A DNA stretch of 64,000 nt from Gammaproteobacteria bacterium HGW-Gammaproteobacteria-15 (GCA_002840125.1 PGZF01000004.1:434001-498000), one strand, 5' to 3'; counted from the stretch's first letter, positions 37,895 through 50,053 are shown. Numbers and translations: made by a program. The notes: generated by a model not told the origin, from the letters alone.

Positions 37895-38996
37895 TCCTGA
37901 CCAAACGCTCAGTGCTGCGCGGTATTAATGACTCTGCCTGCCAGCTTTTGCGTTTTTGTTGTGCTAACGCCCAGTGAATATGTTCGGCTACCAGCTCGCT
38001 GGCGCTATCAAGCTTAGCGCTTAACGCCTGCACAATGTCAGCCTGATAAGGCGCGTTGCCAAGTGCCACGGCAATGTTGCGTTGCCAGCGCTGATAACCA
38101 ATGCGACGGATAGCGCTGCCTTCGGTATGGCTTAAAAACTCATCTTCCTGCCAGGCAAATAAACTAAGCAGGCTTTGGCTTTGCCATTGCGGCCGGCGCT
38201 GAAAGTCGCCTTCAATACTGAGCGGTGCGGCGCGGTTTTCCGGGCAAACTAACTGACAATCGTCACAACCATAAATCCGGTTGCCCAGTAACGGGCGGAA
38301 TTTTTCCGGAATGGCGCCTTTAAGTTCAATAGTCAGATATGAAATACAGCGGCGGGCGTCGACTACATAGGGTTCAACGATAGCGCCGGTGGGGCAACTG
38401 GTAATGCAAGCCACACAACTACCACAGTTGCCCTCATGTGGTGTATCTATTGGTAAAGGCAAATTGACCAGCAGTTCGCCTAAAAAAAACCATGAACCGG
38501 CTTCCTGGTTTAGCAATAAGCTGTGTTTGCCTATCCAGCCAAGCCCGGCCTGTTGTGCCAGCGGCCGTTCTAAAATAGGGGCAGAATCAGTAAAAGGCCG
38601 GTAGCCCAGTTCTGCCACCTGCTGGTTAATACGCTCGCCCAGTTGTTTTAGCCGGTTGCGGATCAGTTTATGGTAGTCTCGCCCCAGCGCATAGCGGCTG
38701 ATATAAGCCTGAGTCGGGTCAGCCAGATTGGTGGCAAAACCGGCCCCTTTGGGTAAATAGTTCATCCGCACACTGAGTACCCGCAACGTGCCGGGCACCA
38801 GTTCTGCCGGCCGTGCCCGCAGCATGCCGTGGCTGGCCATATAATCCATTTCGCCGTGGTAGCCTGCATCCAGCCACTTTTGCAGCTGGCGTTCAGCATC
38901 CGGCAAGGAAACGCCGGTTATACCCAACTGCGCAAAGCCCAGTTCCTGGGCCCAGCGTTTTATCTGCAATGCCAGTGCGGCATAATCTGTTGTCAT
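37863..38996 (-). CDS. queG: Epoxyqueuosine reductase
   Basis: 377 residues. It performs the last step of queuosine formation on tRNA, using cobalamin and two [4Fe-4S] clusters. Cluster motifs: CGSCVACITSCPTGAI, and CDDCQLVCPEN with another Cys in RRCISYLT. The N-terminal catalytic region has SHGMLRARPAELVPG and the cap ILERPLAQQAGLGWIGKHS. The opposing tsaE begins 174 bp beyond its start. Its 3' end overlaps the DUF1289 gene by 32 bp. Confidence 0.97.
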   Translation of the reverse strand: MTTDYAALALQIKRWAQELGFAQLGITGVSLPDAERQLQKWLDAGYHGEMDYMASHGMLRARPAELVPGTLRVLSVRMNYLPKGAGFATNLADPTQAYISRYALGRDYHKLIRNRLKQLGERINQQVAELGYRPFTDSAPILERPLAQQAGLGWIGKHSLLLNQEAGSWFFLGELLVNLPLPIDTPHEGNCGSCVACITSCPTGAIVEPYVVDARRCISYLTIELKGAIPEKFRPLLGNRIYGCDDCQLVCPENRAAPLSIEGDFQRRPQWQSQSLLSLFAWQEDEFLSHTEGSAIRRIGYQRWQRNIAVALGNAPYQADIVQALSAKLDSASELVAEHIHWALAQQKRKSWQAESLIPRSTERLVRIIQKGLPRDA

Positions 38997-39170
38997 GCAA
39001 AAAGCCGGTTAAAAAACACAGTGTAATTTAGCATAAACAGCCCTGTGCCGCCTAGTTGGCCGGGAACTTGCTATCAGCAGATTAGGTCATAGTCGCGACA
39101 AGCGGTTTTACTGGCTCAGCAGGCAACTAATTTGTTAACATGGTGCGGTTTTTGTGCGACAACAGAGAAA

Positions 39171-39647
39171 ATGCCGGTGCAGCAATTTGAAAGTGTGTTA
39201 AAGGATGAACAAGCAACCTTAGCGTTAGCGTCACGTGTGGCTTTGCTGGTGTCAGGTGGGCAAACGTTATTTCTGCAGGGTGAGCTGGGGGCGGGTAAAA
39301 CCACTTTCAGCCGGGGCTTGCTTAATGCTCTTGGTCATAAGGGCACGGTAAAAAGCCCCACCTATACTCTGGTTGAACCCTATCAGTTGCCAACGTTAAC
39401 AGTGTTTCATTTTGACCTGTACCGTTTACGTGATGCTGAAGAGCTGGAGTTTATGGGCATCCGCGATTACTTTCGCAACGACAGTGTATGCCTGATTGAA
39501 TGGCCACAGCAAGGCATGGGTTATTTACCTGTGGCGGATCTCAACATACACTTATTATTCGAACAAGAGCAGCGGCGGGTAAGGATAAGCGCTAATACCC
39601 CAGCCGGAGCCAAAATGCTGAATGCACTAAACAATGAAAACGAATAA
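39171..39647 (+). CDS. tsaE: tRNA threonylcarbamoyladenosine biosynthesis ATPase TsaE
   Basis: 158 residues from ATG at 39171 ([16 protein letters not shown]). A start at 39132 would add 13 residues that the family does not have. It is the ATPase of the TsaBDE complex for t6A37 modification. P-loop [13 protein letters not shown], then [17 protein letters not shown], and LIEWPQQG. It overlaps amiB by 14 bp. The nnr (yjeF) gene, often found just upstream in relatives, is absent. Confidence 0.96.
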   Translation: MPVQQFESVLKDEQATLALASRVALLVSGGQTLFLQGELGAGKTTFSRGLLNALGHKGTVKSPTYTLVEPYQLPTLTVFHFDLYRLRDAEELEFMGIRDYFRNDSVCLIEWPQQGMGYLPVADLNIHLLFEQEQRRVRISANTPAGAKMLNALNNENE

Positions 39648-40941
39648 TTATAACAACTTACAAAGTTGCATGCTGTTGCTGCTGGCCTTGTTCAGCATGG
39701 CCAGTGTAGCGGCTAATCAGGTGCAGGGTGTAAGAATTTGGCCATCGCCGGACAATACCCGGGTGGTATTCGATTTATCTGGGGCACCGGAGCATAAATA
39801 TTTCACGTTGGATAACCCGTACCGGTTGGTTATTGATCTGAGTAATATTAAAGGCGGCAGTAATTTACCGGCAGTGTCGGGAGAGTCGCCGTTAATTAAA
39901 GCTATCCGTAGCAGTGGCGATGCCAACCGGATGCGTATCGTGCTGGATTTAGCCAAATCAACCAAAGCCAATGTATTTGCTTTGTCACCCACACCGCCTT
40001 ATGGCCACCGCTTGGTGGTTGATTTACCGGACGACCAGCCCGCACAGAATATACCACCACCGGCCATCCGGGCGGCACGCGATATTGTTATTGCGATAGA
40101 TGCAGGCCACGGCGGTGAGGACCCGGGTTCAATAGGCCCAAGTGGTTTTTATGAGAAAAATATTACCTTACCTGTTGCCAGGCAGCTGGCGCAGTTAATC
40201 GACCGTCAGCCTGGCATGAAAGCCATGATGGTGCGTACCAACGACTACTATATTCATGTTAACCGCCGTACTGAAATTGCCCGTGGCCAACAAGCCGATC
40301 TGCTGGTGTCTATTCATGCCGATGCCTTTACTACACCGCAACCACGTGGTGCTTCTGTGTGGGTGTTGTCGTTACGCCGTGCTACAACCGAAGTGGGGCG
40401 TATGCTGGAACAGACTGAACGGCACTCTGAGTTACTGGGTGGTGTGGCAGAAATTATTAAAGATTCTGCCAATGAGCGGTATCTGGCGCAAACTGTGCTG
40501 GATTTATCAATGAACCACTCCATGGTGACGGCCTATCAGGTAGCAGGTGAAGTGCTGCAAGAGCTGGGTAAAGTTGCCCATTTGCATAAAAAAGAGCCAC
40601 AGGCTGCCAGTTTTGGCGTCCTTAAAGCGCCGGATATTCCGTCTATTTTGGTCGAGGTCGGTTTTATTTCTAATCCACAAGACGAGAAGCTAATGCGTTC
40701 GTCAGCTCACCAGGCTAAATTGGCGCAATCGCTATTTACTGCGCTAAAACGGCATTTTGAAAAATCACCACCAGCCGACTCATTATTTGCCCAGCAACGA
40801 GCCCGTGAACACCGCGTGAGTGCCGGTGAATCTTTGTCGTTGTTGGCTCAGCGCTACAATGTGTCTATTGATGAATTACGCCATCTTAATCAGCTTACCA
40901 ATGACAGCATCCGCGTTGGCCAGACACTGCGGATCCCATAA
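39634..40941 (+). CDS. amiB: N-acetylmuramoyl-L-alanine amidase with AMIN and LysM domains
   Basis: 435 residues. The signal peptide ends VAANQ. The AMIN domain (about 27-135, [18 protein letters not shown]) directs it to the septum. The Amidase_3 zinc hydrolase has [18 protein letters not shown] with its Glu, SIHADAF and [10 protein letters not shown] with the second Glu. One LysM repeat ends the protein ([19 protein letters not shown]). It splits septal peptidoglycan between MurNAc and the peptide during division. It lies between tsaE and mutL as in other gammaproteobacteria. Confidence 0.95.
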   Translation: MKTNNYNNLQSCMLLLLALFSMASVAANQVQGVRIWPSPDNTRVVFDLSGAPEHKYFTLDNPYRLVIDLSNIKGGSNLPAVSGESPLIKAIRSSGDANRMRIVLDLAKSTKANVFALSPTPPYGHRLVVDLPDDQPAQNIPPPAIRAARDIVIAIDAGHGGEDPGSIGPSGFYEKNITLPVARQLAQLIDRQPGMKAMMVRTNDYYIHVNRRTEIARGQQADLLVSIHADAFTTPQPRGASVWVLSLRRATTEVGRMLEQTERHSELLGGVAEIIKDSANERYLAQTVLDLSMNHSMVTAYQVAGEVLQELGKVAHLHKKEPQAASFGVLKAPDIPSILVEVGFISNPQDEKLMRSSAHQAKLAQSLFTALKRHFEKSPPADSLFAQQRAREHRVSAGESLSLLAQRYNVSIDELRHLNQLTNDSIRVGQTLRIP

Positions 40942-40943
40942 CT

Positions 40944-42695
40944 ATGCCTATTCGTATTTTACCGCCGCAGCTGGCTAACCAGATTGCGGCGGGTGAAGTG
41001 GTTGAACGCCCTGCATCTGTAGTGAAAGAGCTGGTAGAAAACAGTCTGGATGCCGGTGCTGATCAGATAGAAATAGATATTGAAAAAGGCGGTAGTAAGC
41101 TTATCCGGGTGCGTGACAACGGCAGCGGTATTGCAGAGCAAGAGCTGGTACTGGCATTAAGCCGGCATGCCACCAGCAAAATTACTGATTTGAATGATTT
41201 GGAAGCTATTACCAGCCTGGGCTTTCGTGGCGAAGCACTGGCCAGTATCAGTTCAGTATCCCGCCTGACATTAACCTCAAAAACCCTTGAACAAAGTGCG
41301 GCCTGGCAGGCCAGTGCCGCCGGGCGCGATATGCAGGTAGAAGTGCGCCCGGCAGCGCATCCGGTGGGTACCAGCATTGAAGTGCTGGACTTATTCTTTA
41401 ATACTCCGGCACGGCGTAAGTTTTTGCGCACGGATAAAACAGAATTCAGCCATATTGATGAACTGATAAAACGGCTGGCGTTAAGCCGTTATGATGTGAG
41501 CTGGCAACTGAGCCATAACGGCCAGGTAGTGCGCCGGTTAAAGGCGGCTACAACTGAAGAGCAACGGCAAAAGCGGGTAGCGGCGCTTTGTGGCCGGGTG
41601 TTTGCTGAAAACGCGGCTTTTATTCAGAATCAGTATGGTGATGTACGCGTGTGGGGCTGGATAGTACAGCCGCAAGCCTGTAGCAGCCAGTTGCAGTGCC
41701 AGTACAGCTACGTTAATGGCCGGATGATGCGGGACAAGCTGTTAAATCACGCTATTCGCCAGGCCTATGGCGATATGCTAACCGCGGATCAGCAGCCCGC
41801 ATTTGTAGTATATCTGGAGCTTGATCCCCGTCAGGTCGATGTCAATGTACACCCGGCCAAGCATGAGGTGCGTTTTCATCAGGCACGGTTAATCCACGAT
41901 TTTGTGGTATCAGCACTGGGCGATGCGTTGAGCCAGTTAACTGCACCGCAGCCAGCCGAAGATAGGGTTAACCGGGTACAGGAAACATCAGCCTACAACT
42001 ACCAGCCAGAGCAACCGGTCAGCAGTCAGGTAGGCCGTGGCAGCAGTTATGCGCCCCGTCAGCCGGGAACCGCAGCGGTAAAACGTGAGCTGTCATACTG
42101 GCAGCACAGCCATAAAGCGGCAGATGCACAAACAGAAGCACCGGCAGAACTGCAACCTGCAACTGCTGCATCAAGCCCGGCTGCACAAACTAAAATAACA
42201 GATGCGCCGTTGATTGTACGTAACCGTTATTTGCTGAAGCAATATGCAGATGACGTGCTGTTAATTGATCTTGTGCCCACCTTGTCGGCATATTTTGCTG
42301 CCAACACTTTAACAGCCATGCCGTTATTGCTGCCATTGCGTATCAGCATCAGTGCGGTGCAGCTACGCACACTTACCCAACTGGCCGACAGCTTTAGGCG
42401 GGCTGGTTTTGATATGTTGCTTACTGACAATACCGTGATAGTGCGCGCGGTGCCTGACTGGCTGCGACAAACTGTGCTGGGGCACTGGCTGCCGTTATGG
42501 TTTGAGCAGTTAGTACAGCATAGCGACGATGAGGTGGTCGGTGTTTTATTGTCGATGTTACTTAATGCTAACGGGGTAGCAGCCGTCACGGTGTTAAGTT
42601 CAGTGCCGCAAGTATTATCGCTGCCTGAGTACTGGTGCTGTGCGCCTTTGCAACTGGATACCACACTAAGTTTGTTAACAAGGCAACAACCATGA
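40944..42695 (+). CDS. mutL: DNA mismatch repair protein MutL
   Basis: 583 residues. The N-terminal GHKL ATPase carries [28 protein letters not shown] and [10 protein letters not shown], plus [13 protein letters not shown] Pro/Ala/Gln-rich linker (about 340-425) joins it to the dimerisation domain. No DQHAxxE endonuclease motif is seen, as in methyl-directed (MutH-type) systems. It couples MutS to downstream repair. Two bp after amiB; overlaps miaA by 4 bp. Confidence 0.97.
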   Translation: MPIRILPPQLANQIAAGEVVERPASVVKELVENSLDAGADQIEIDIEKGGSKLIRVRDNGSGIAEQELVLALSRHATSKITDLNDLEAITSLGFRGEALASISSVSRLTLTSKTLEQSAAWQASAAGRDMQVEVRPAAHPVGTSIEVLDLFFNTPARRKFLRTDKTEFSHIDELIKRLALSRYDVSWQLSHNGQVVRRLKAATTEEQRQKRVAALCGRVFAENAAFIQNQYGDVRVWGWIVQPQACSSQLQCQYSYVNGRMMRDKLLNHAIRQAYGDMLTADQQPAFVVYLELDPRQVDVNVHPAKHEVRFHQARLIHDFVVSALGDALSQLTAPQPAEDRVNRVQETSAYNYQPEQPVSSQVGRGSSYAPRQPGTAAVKRELSYWQHSHKAADAQTEAPAELQPATAASSPAAQTKITDAPLIVRNRYLLKQYADDVLLIDLVPTLSAYFAANTLTAMPLLLPLRISISAVQLRTLTQLADSFRRAGFDMLLTDNTVIVRAVPDWLRQTVLGHWLPLWFEQLVQHSDDEVVGVLLSMLLNANGVAAVTVLSSVPQVLSLPEYWCCAPLQLDTTLSLLTRQQP

Positions 42696-43621
42696 GCCGG
42701 ATACAGCGCGATGTGATTTTTCTGATGGGGCCAACCGCATCAGGTAAAACGGCTTTGGCAACTGAGCTATATCAACGTCTGCCTGCAGAGCTTATCAGTG
42801 TTGACAGTGCGCTGGTTTACCGCGGTATGGATATAGGCACTGCCAAACCCACAGCGCAGGAACTGGCAGTAACACCGCACCACCTGATCGATATCCGTGA
42901 TCCGGCACAAAGCTATTCTGCGGCAGACTTCCGTACAGATGCGTTGCGTTTAATTGCTGAAATTCAACATCGTGGTAACATCCCCATCCTGGTTGGTGGT
43001 ACTATGTTGTACTTTAAAGCCTTGCTTGAGGGTATTTCGCCGCTACCAGAAGCCAACGAGGCAGTGCGACGACAGTTAGAGCAGGAAGCCGCAGTAAAAG
43101 GCTGGGCCGGATTACATCAGGAATTAGCGCAGATTGATCCTGTATCTGCACAGCGTATTCACCCGAATGACCCGCAGCGTATTAACCGGGCATTGGAGGT
43201 TTACCGGCTGACCGGACGTAGTTTGACAGATTTAACTGCAGAAAAAGGGGAACCTTTTGCTTTTGTGGCACACCAATTTGCGATAGCGCCGGAGGATCGT
43301 GCCGTGTTGCACCAGCGTATTGCGCTTAGGTTTGAGCAGATGCTGGCGGCTGGTTTTGAACAGGAAGTTGCGGCACTGAAAACCCGGCCGGATTTACACC
43401 CGGATTTGCCCTCTATGCGCTGCGTAGGTTACCGGCAAATGTGGGATTATCTGTCTGGTAATAGTAGCTATCAGCAAATGAGTGAACGCGGTATAGCAGC
43501 AACCCGGCAACTGGCAAAACGACAGTTAACCTGGTTGCGTGGCTGGCCTGATCTGACATGGCTGAAAAGTGAAGCGCCGGTGTCAGAAAACTTGCAAGCC
43601 GTTTTATCTTCGCTAAGCTAA
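42692..43621 (+). CDS. miaA: tRNA dimethylallyltransferase
   Basis: 309 residues from ATG at 42692, which overlaps the mutL stop (ATGA). It transfers an isopentenyl group to A37 of tRNAs reading UNN codons. P-loop [11 protein letters not shown], the substrate segment [19 protein letters not shown], and [13 protein letters not shown] are conserved. hfq follows after 89 bp. Confidence 0.97.
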   Translation: MSRIQRDVIFLMGPTASGKTALATELYQRLPAELISVDSALVYRGMDIGTAKPTAQELAVTPHHLIDIRDPAQSYSAADFRTDALRLIAEIQHRGNIPILVGGTMLYFKALLEGISPLPEANEAVRRQLEQEAAVKGWAGLHQELAQIDPVSAQRIHPNDPQRINRALEVYRLTGRSLTDLTAEKGEPFAFVAHQFAIAPEDRAVLHQRIALRFEQMLAAGFEQEVAALKTRPDLHPDLPSMRCVGYRQMWDYLSGNSSYQQMSERGIAATRQLAKRQLTWLRGWPDLTWLKSEAPVSENLQAVLSSLS

Positions 43622-43651
43622 ATAAGATATAGAAAAAGACGTTTTAACAAC

Positions 43652-43681
43652 TTGAAATAAAAAAAATAATACCAATATAAG
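43652..43681 (+). promoter_or_regulatory. Predicted sigma-70 promoter of hfq
   Basis: TTGAAA (43652-43657) and TATAAG (43676-43681) with an 18-bp A-rich spacer, 29 bp before hfq. This gives hfq a promoter of its own within the long operon, as in other gammaproteobacteria. Confidence 0.5.
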
Positions 43682-43710
43682 TCGGACTAATTAAAAAAGG
43701 AAAGCGGCAC

Positions 43711-43971
43711 ATGGCAAAGGGCCAATCTTTACAAGACCCATTTTTAAACACCTTGAGACGGGAGCGTATTCCGGTATCAATTTATCTGGTGAATGGCATT
43801 AAACTTCAGGGTCAGATCGAATCTTTCGATCAGTTCGTTATTCTGCTGAAAAACACTGTAAGTCAGATGGTATATAAGCATGCCATTTCAACTGTGGTAC
43901 CGGCCCGCGCGGTCAATACCATGGTAACTCACAGTAATGGCCAGGGTGATGACGAAGAGGACGTGGAATAA
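43711..43971 (+). CDS. hfq: RNA-binding chaperone Hfq
   Basis: 86 residues. Sm1 motif [21 protein letters not shown] and Sm2 motif with YKHAIST, plus an acidic C-terminal tail (DDEEDVE). It forms a hexamer that pairs small RNAs with mRNAs. Ribosome binding site AAAGGA upstream. Followed 17 bp later by hflX. Confidence 0.99.
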   Translation: MAKGQSLQDPFLNTLRRERIPVSIYLVNGIKLQGQIESFDQFVILLKNTVSQMVYKHAISTVVPARAVNTMVTHSNGQGDDEEDVE

Positions 43972-43988
43972 TTTCAGGGGTTAGTCGC

Positions 43989-45284
43989 TTGTCTGACATT
44001 AGCGTGGTACCGGAACAAGCGATCCTTGTCCATGTAAACTTTTCGCAGCAGCATGTCAGTGAGGATTTAACCGAACTGAAATTGTTGGTGTCTTCCGCCG
44101 GTGTGCAAACGTTGCAGGTTATTACTGCAAGCAGAAGTGCGCCTGATGCTAAGTTTTTTGTTGGTTCAGGTAAGGCCGGCGAAATAGCAGCACTGGTGGA
44201 AGAAACCGGCGCTGATGTGGTTATTTTTAATCATGCGCTTAGTCCGGCACAAACGCGGAACTTAGAGCGTTTATGTCTGACCAGAGTTATTGATCGTACC
44301 ACTTTGATCCTGGATATTTTTGCCCAGCGCGCCCGTACCTTCGAAGGTAAGTTGCAGGTAGAACTGGCACAGTTGCAGCATTTGGCTTCCAGGTTGGTGC
44401 GCGGCTGGGACAGCCTGGATCGGCAAAAAGGTGGTATTGGCCTGCGCGGCCCCGGTGAAACCCAACTGGAAACTGACCGGCGTTTACTGCGGGAGCGGGT
44501 AAAAGCGCTGCAAAGCAGATTAGCAAAGCTGACAAAGCAACGTGAACAGGGGCGTCGTGCCCGGCAACGTTCTGAAGTGCCGGTAGTGTCTGTAGTAGGC
44601 TATACCAACGCCGGTAAGTCGACGTTATTTAACCGCATTACCAAAGCTGATGTTTATGCTGCTGATCAGCTGTTTGCCACCCTTGACCCCACTTTACGCA
44701 AACTGAAATTAAAAGGCGTTGGCGAGATTATTCTGGCCGACACTGTCGGTTTTATCCGGCATTTACCTCATGATCTGGTGGCGGCTTTTAAATCGACATT
44801 GCAGGAAACCCGTGACGCCGATTTACAGTTACATGTGGTGGATCTGTCCGATCCGCGCAAAGATGACAATATGCAGCAGGTCGAACTGGTGTTGCAGGAA
44901 ATTGAAGCAGATCAGCTACCACAGCTGGTGGTGTACAACAAAATTGACCTGTTGCAGCAATTACCACGTATTGAGTACAACGAATACAAGCAACCGGTAG
45001 CGATATATTTATCTGCCGTGAGTGGCGCCGGGGTAGATTTGCTGGCGCAGGCACTGAGCCAGTTGTTGTCAGAGCGGTATCTGGACATAGCACTGCTGTT
45101 GCCTCCGGAGCAAATGCACTGGCGTGCCAGGTTTCACCAGCAACATAGTATTGAGCAAGAACAGTTTGATGCTGATGGCAATTGTCAGTTGCAACTGCGG
45201 TTAAGCGAGTCGGTCTGGAACCGTTGTCTTAAGCAGTCGCATGGACAATTAGAAAACTATGTCGTCAGTAAGCCGGTTATTTGA
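43989..45284 (+). CDS. hflX: Ribosome-associated GTPase HflX
   Basis: 431 residues, start TTG at 43989 with AGGGG 8 bp upstream; no ATG is near, and the next in-frame choice is a GTG at 44004. The glycine-rich N-terminal domain ends GGIGLRGPGETQLETDRR. The G domain has GYTNAGKSTLFN, LADTVGFI and NKIDLL. It splits stalled or stressed ribosomes. It lies between hfq and hflK in the conserved order. Confidence 0.95.
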   Translation: MSDISVVPEQAILVHVNFSQQHVSEDLTELKLLVSSAGVQTLQVITASRSAPDAKFFVGSGKAGEIAALVEETGADVVIFNHALSPAQTRNLERLCLTRVIDRTTLILDIFAQRARTFEGKLQVELAQLQHLASRLVRGWDSLDRQKGGIGLRGPGETQLETDRRLLRERVKALQSRLAKLTKQREQGRRARQRSEVPVVSVVGYTNAGKSTLFNRITKADVYAADQLFATLDPTLRKLKLKGVGEIILADTVGFIRHLPHDLVAAFKSTLQETRDADLQLHVVDLSDPRKDDNMQQVELVLQEIEADQLPQLVVYNKIDLLQQLPRIEYNEYKQPVAIYLSAVSGAGVDLLAQALSQLLSERYLDIALLLPPEQMHWRARFHQQHSIEQEQFDADGNCQLQLRLSESVWNRCLKQSHGQLENYVVSKPVI

Positions 45285-45324
45285 TACATTAACCCTTATT
45301 TTGCAACTTAGAATGGAGTAAACC

Positions 45325-46482
45325 ATGGCTTGGAATGAGCCGGGCAATAACGGCAAGAATAACGACCCCTGGAAACAGGGTGGTCGTGATCAGGGCCCGC
45401 CCGATTTAGATGAAGTGTTTCGCAACTTTGGCAAAAAGTTAGGAGGCATCTTCGGCGGTGGCAAGTCTACAGGTGGTAGTAGCGGCGGTGGTGCTTCTGC
45501 TGCGTTGGTACTAATACTGATTGTCGCTGCTCTGGTATGGGCCTTCAGTGGCTTTTATACCATTAAAGAATCTGAGCGTGGTGTCGTGCTGCGTTTTGGC
45601 CAGTATCACGATGAAGTCGGGCCCGGTATTCACTGGAAGCCTACCTTTATTGACAACGTGTTGCCGGTTGATGTGACCAGTGTACGCACTTTGCGCAGCG
45701 ATGGTTTTATGCTGACTCAGGATCAGAACCTGGTACGGGTTACGTTTGAAATCCAGTATCGCGTATTCAACGCCCGTTTATATAAGTTTTCGGTGGTAGA
45801 TGCTGACAGCAGTTTAAATCAGGCAACTGATGCGGCCCTGCGCTATGTTATTGGCCACTCCATTATGGACGACGTATTAACACGCGGCCGTGAAGTTGTG
45901 CGGCAGAACACCCGCCAGGAGCTCGAAGGCATTATTCAGCCCTACAATATGGGTATAGCACTGGTTGATGTTAACTTCCGCGATGCCCGGCCACCGGAAG
46001 AAGTGCGTGATGCCTTTGATGATGCGATTAAAGCTCAGGAAGATCAGGAGCGTTTTGTTCAGGAAGCTCAGGCTTATGCCCGTGAAATTGAGCCGCGTGC
46101 CCGTGGTCAGGTTAACCGCGTAATGCAGGAAGCTGATGCGTATAAACAGCAAATTGTATTAAAAGCGCAAGGTGAAGTTGCACGCTTTGAGAAGCTGTTA
46201 CCGGAATATCTGGCAGCGCCTAAAGTAACCCGCGATCGTATGTACATTGAAACGATGGAGCAGGTATACAGCAATACATCTAAAGTGCTTTTGGATGTTA
46301 AAAATGGTAATAATATTATGTATTTACCTCTTGATAAGATGATTAATCAAGGCGCTGGCAGTTCAACACCGTCAGGCAGCCTGCCGTTGATCCCATCGCG
46401 TAGCAGCACTGACAGCAGTAGCAGTTCAAACCGGACTGACAGTTCGCGCAGCACAACAACACGCAGCGGCGGCCGGGGGTAA
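45325..46482 (+). CDS. hflK: FtsH regulator HflK
   Basis: 385 residues. A Gly-rich, charged cytosolic N-terminus leads to one membrane helix (about 54-77), then the SPFH/band 7 domain (ESERGVVLRFGQY, PGIHWKPTFID), a coiled coil, and a low-complexity Ser/Arg tail. With HflC it forms a large inner-membrane cage around the FtsH protease. Three bp before hflC. Confidence 0.97.
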   Translation: MAWNEPGNNGKNNDPWKQGGRDQGPPDLDEVFRNFGKKLGGIFGGGKSTGGSSGGGASAALVLILIVAALVWAFSGFYTIKESERGVVLRFGQYHDEVGPGIHWKPTFIDNVLPVDVTSVRTLRSDGFMLTQDQNLVRVTFEIQYRVFNARLYKFSVVDADSSLNQATDAALRYVIGHSIMDDVLTRGREVVRQNTRQELEGIIQPYNMGIALVDVNFRDARPPEEVRDAFDDAIKAQEDQERFVQEAQAYAREIEPRARGQVNRVMQEADAYKQQIVLKAQGEVARFEKLLPEYLAAPKVTRDRMYIETMEQVYSNTSKVLLDVKNGNNIMYLPLDKMINQGAGSSTPSGSLPLIPSRSSTDSSSSSNRTDSSRSTTTRSGGRG

Positions 46483-46485
46483 GAT

Positions 46486-47367
46486 ATGAAAAACTTTACT
46501 ATAGCCATTATCGTCATTATTGGGTTTATCTTTGTCTCCGCCCTGTTTGTGGTGCCTGAAGGCCAACGCGCCATTGTGATTCAGTTTGGTAAAATTCAGC
46601 GTGATGCTGAGCAAAACGTTGTAGTGTATGAGCCAGGCTTACATTTTAAGCTGCCGTTTATTGAAACTGTGCGTAAGTTAGATGCCCGGGTACAAACATT
46701 AGATGATGCGCAAGATCGCTTTGTAACTGCTGAGAAGAAAGACTTGCTGGTAGACAGCTATGTGAAATGGCGTATCAATGACTTTGGTGCCTATTTTCTG
46801 GCAACCGGTGGTAATATTGCGCAAGCAGAGGTGTTGTTAAAACAGTATATTAACAACGGCTTACGTACTGAGTTTGGTACCCGTACCATTCAGGAAATTG
46901 TGTCAGGCGAGCGTGCAGAGCTGATGCAGGGTGCTTTACAACAAGCGGGCGCTGCGTCAAGAGAGCTGGGTATTGAAGTTGTTGACGTGCGGGTAAAGCA
47001 GATCAACCTGCCGCAGGAAGTCAGTAGCTCTATTTTCGCCCGGATGGAAGCCGAGCGTCATGCTGTGGCACGTGAGCATCGTTCCCGTGGTATGGAAGAG
47101 GCCGAGATTATTCGCGCCGACGTTGATGCCCGGGTTACTGTTATGGTGGCCGACGCCGAGCGTAACTCGCGTACCGTGCGCGGTGATGGTGATGCCTTAG
47201 CAGCCAATGTTTATGCCGAAGCCTATAACAAAAATGCCGAGTTCTTTTCGTTTGTTCGCAGTATGGAAGCCTATCGCAAAAGCTTTAACAGTAAAGACGA
47301 TGTGTTGGTGGTACAGCCGGATAATGAATTCTTTAAGTACATGAAGTCAGATCAAGTACAGAACTAA
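46486..47367 (+). CDS. hflC: FtsH regulator HflC
   Basis: 293 residues. One N-terminal membrane helix (about 4-22) and an SPFH domain (VPEGQRAIVIQFGK, YEPGLHFKLPFIETV), with a helical C-terminus (SRGMEEAEIIRADVDARVTV). It is the partner of HflK. It is the last gene of the tsaE-hflC series and is closed by a terminator. Confidence 0.97.
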   Translation: MKNFTIAIIVIIGFIFVSALFVVPEGQRAIVIQFGKIQRDAEQNVVVYEPGLHFKLPFIETVRKLDARVQTLDDAQDRFVTAEKKDLLVDSYVKWRINDFGAYFLATGGNIAQAEVLLKQYINNGLRTEFGTRTIQEIVSGERAELMQGALQQAGAASRELGIEVVDVRVKQINLPQEVSSSIFARMEAERHAVAREHRSRGMEEAEIIRADVDARVTVMVADAERNSRTVRGDGDALAANVYAEAYNKNAEFFSFVRSMEAYRKSFNSKDDVLVVQPDNEFFKYMKSDQVQN

Positions 47368-47381
47368 TAGTGTTGTATAAG

Positions 47382-47407
47382 AAAAAGGCCCGTTCAGGGC
47401 CTTTTTT
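47382..47407 (+). terminator. Rho-independent terminator after hflC
   Basis: AAAAAGGCCC, loop GTTCA, GGGCCTTTTTT; 15 bp after the hflC stop. The stem and T-run are strong. Confidence 0.92.
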
Positions 47408-47434
47408 GTCTCTGACAGGGTCATTGGGGGAGTT

Positions 47435-48604
47435 ATGTACCAACAGTTTTATCAGCGGTTTTTGCAGGCGAACCAGGGCAAGCAACATTTTGCCTGTCAC
47501 TCACATCACTATTGGCCGGATGTTACCCGCGATGCCATGTTGGCATACTGGGACGATACCGCCAGGCTGGTAGATGATAAATGGCGCTATATTTTTGGTG
47601 AAAAAGTACCGCAAACCCAGCAATTAATTGCCGACATATTGCAGTTGCCCCAGGCTGAACAAATTGTGTTTGCCCCCAATACTCACGAACTGGTGATGCG
47701 TTTGCTTAGTTGTTTTGATTTACGCCACCCACTGAGAATTCTAACCACTGACAGTGAGTTTCACAGCTTTTCGCGGCAGGTAAAGCGTTTGGTGGAATAT
47801 GACAACGTGCAACTGGATATTATTCCAACCGAGCCTTTTGCCAGCTTTACACAGCGCTTTAGTGACGCTGCGGCAGCAAACAACTATCAGTTGATTTTCT
47901 GCAGCCAGGTCTTTTTTAATTCAGGTTTCGCTATTACCGATTTATCCGGCTTGGTACAGCAATTAGCTGCCGCCAGCGATGCGATGATCGTGATCGACGG
48001 CTATCATGGTTTTATGGCCTTGCCGACAGACTTATCGGCAATTGCTGAGCGCGTTTTTTATCTGGCCGGCAGTTATAAGTATGCGCAGGGCGGTGAGGGC
48101 TGCTGTTTTATGGCCGTGCCGCTGGGCTGCACAGCGCGGCCGTTATATACCGGCTGGTTTGCTGAATTTGGTACTTTGGCGGGCGAGAAATCTGCCACCG
48201 TACTGTACAGTGAAGATGGTTATCGTTTCGCCGGCTCAACGATGGATTTCTCTGCTTTATATCGCCTCAATGCCGTGCTGCGGTTATTTAAGCAGCAGGG
48301 CATCAGTGTTGGCCGTATTCATCAGTACGTACAGCAGTTACAACAGGTATTTTTAGCTAAAATAGCAGAGTTAAAGCATGCTAAGTTAAATTTGCAGACA
48401 CTGCTGCGGCATGATTTGGCACACCACGGCCATTTTTTAACCTTCCGTTTGGGCAGTGCAGCTGAAGTGGCTGAGCTGGCAGCACAGTTAAAACGCGCCG
48501 GTATTGAAACCGACTATCGCGCAGATCGTTTACGGTTTGGCTTTGCTTTATACCATAACAGTGCGCAATATGATTTAACTTGTCTAACTCATGGGCATAC
48601 TTAA
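47435..48604 (+). CDS. PLP-dependent class-V aminotransferase-like protein
   Basis: 389 residues, soluble. It shows the fold-type I layout: substrate-end HYWPDVTRDAML, the phosphate loop region FAPNTHELVMRLL, Asp that would bind the pyridine ring in MIVIDGYHGF, and the candidate Schiff-base Lys in SYKYAQGGEG. The C-terminal small domain is present. It resembles kynureninase/cysteine desulfurase-type enzymes but lacks features that would name the substrate. It stands alone between the terminators of hflC and its own 3' end. Confidence 0.75.
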   Translation: MYQQFYQRFLQANQGKQHFACHSHHYWPDVTRDAMLAYWDDTARLVDDKWRYIFGEKVPQTQQLIADILQLPQAEQIVFAPNTHELVMRLLSCFDLRHPLRILTTDSEFHSFSRQVKRLVEYDNVQLDIIPTEPFASFTQRFSDAAAANNYQLIFCSQVFFNSGFAITDLSGLVQQLAAASDAMIVIDGYHGFMALPTDLSAIAERVFYLAGSYKYAQGGEGCCFMAVPLGCTARPLYTGWFAEFGTLAGEKSATVLYSEDGYRFAGSTMDFSALYRLNAVLRLFKQQGISVGRIHQYVQQLQQVFLAKIAELKHAKLNLQTLLRHDLAHHGHFLTFRLGSAAEVAELAAQLKRAGIETDYRADRLRFGFALYHNSAQYDLTCLTHGHT

Positions 48605-48629
48605 CTGACTGAATAAAAACCATTAATTT

Positions 48630-48657
48630 AGCCGCTGAGAAAAAAGCGGCTTTTTTT
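48630..48657 (+). terminator. Rho-independent terminator before purA
   Basis: AGCCGCT pairs with AGCGGCT around an 8-nt A-rich loop, followed by a run of Ts. 26 bp after the aminotransferase stop. Confidence 0.88.
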
Positions 48658-48668
48658 CCTCCAGACGG

Positions 48669-50025
<1,357 letters not shown>

Positions 50026-50053
50026 GGCATCTGTTTGTTAAGTTGTGCCGTAT

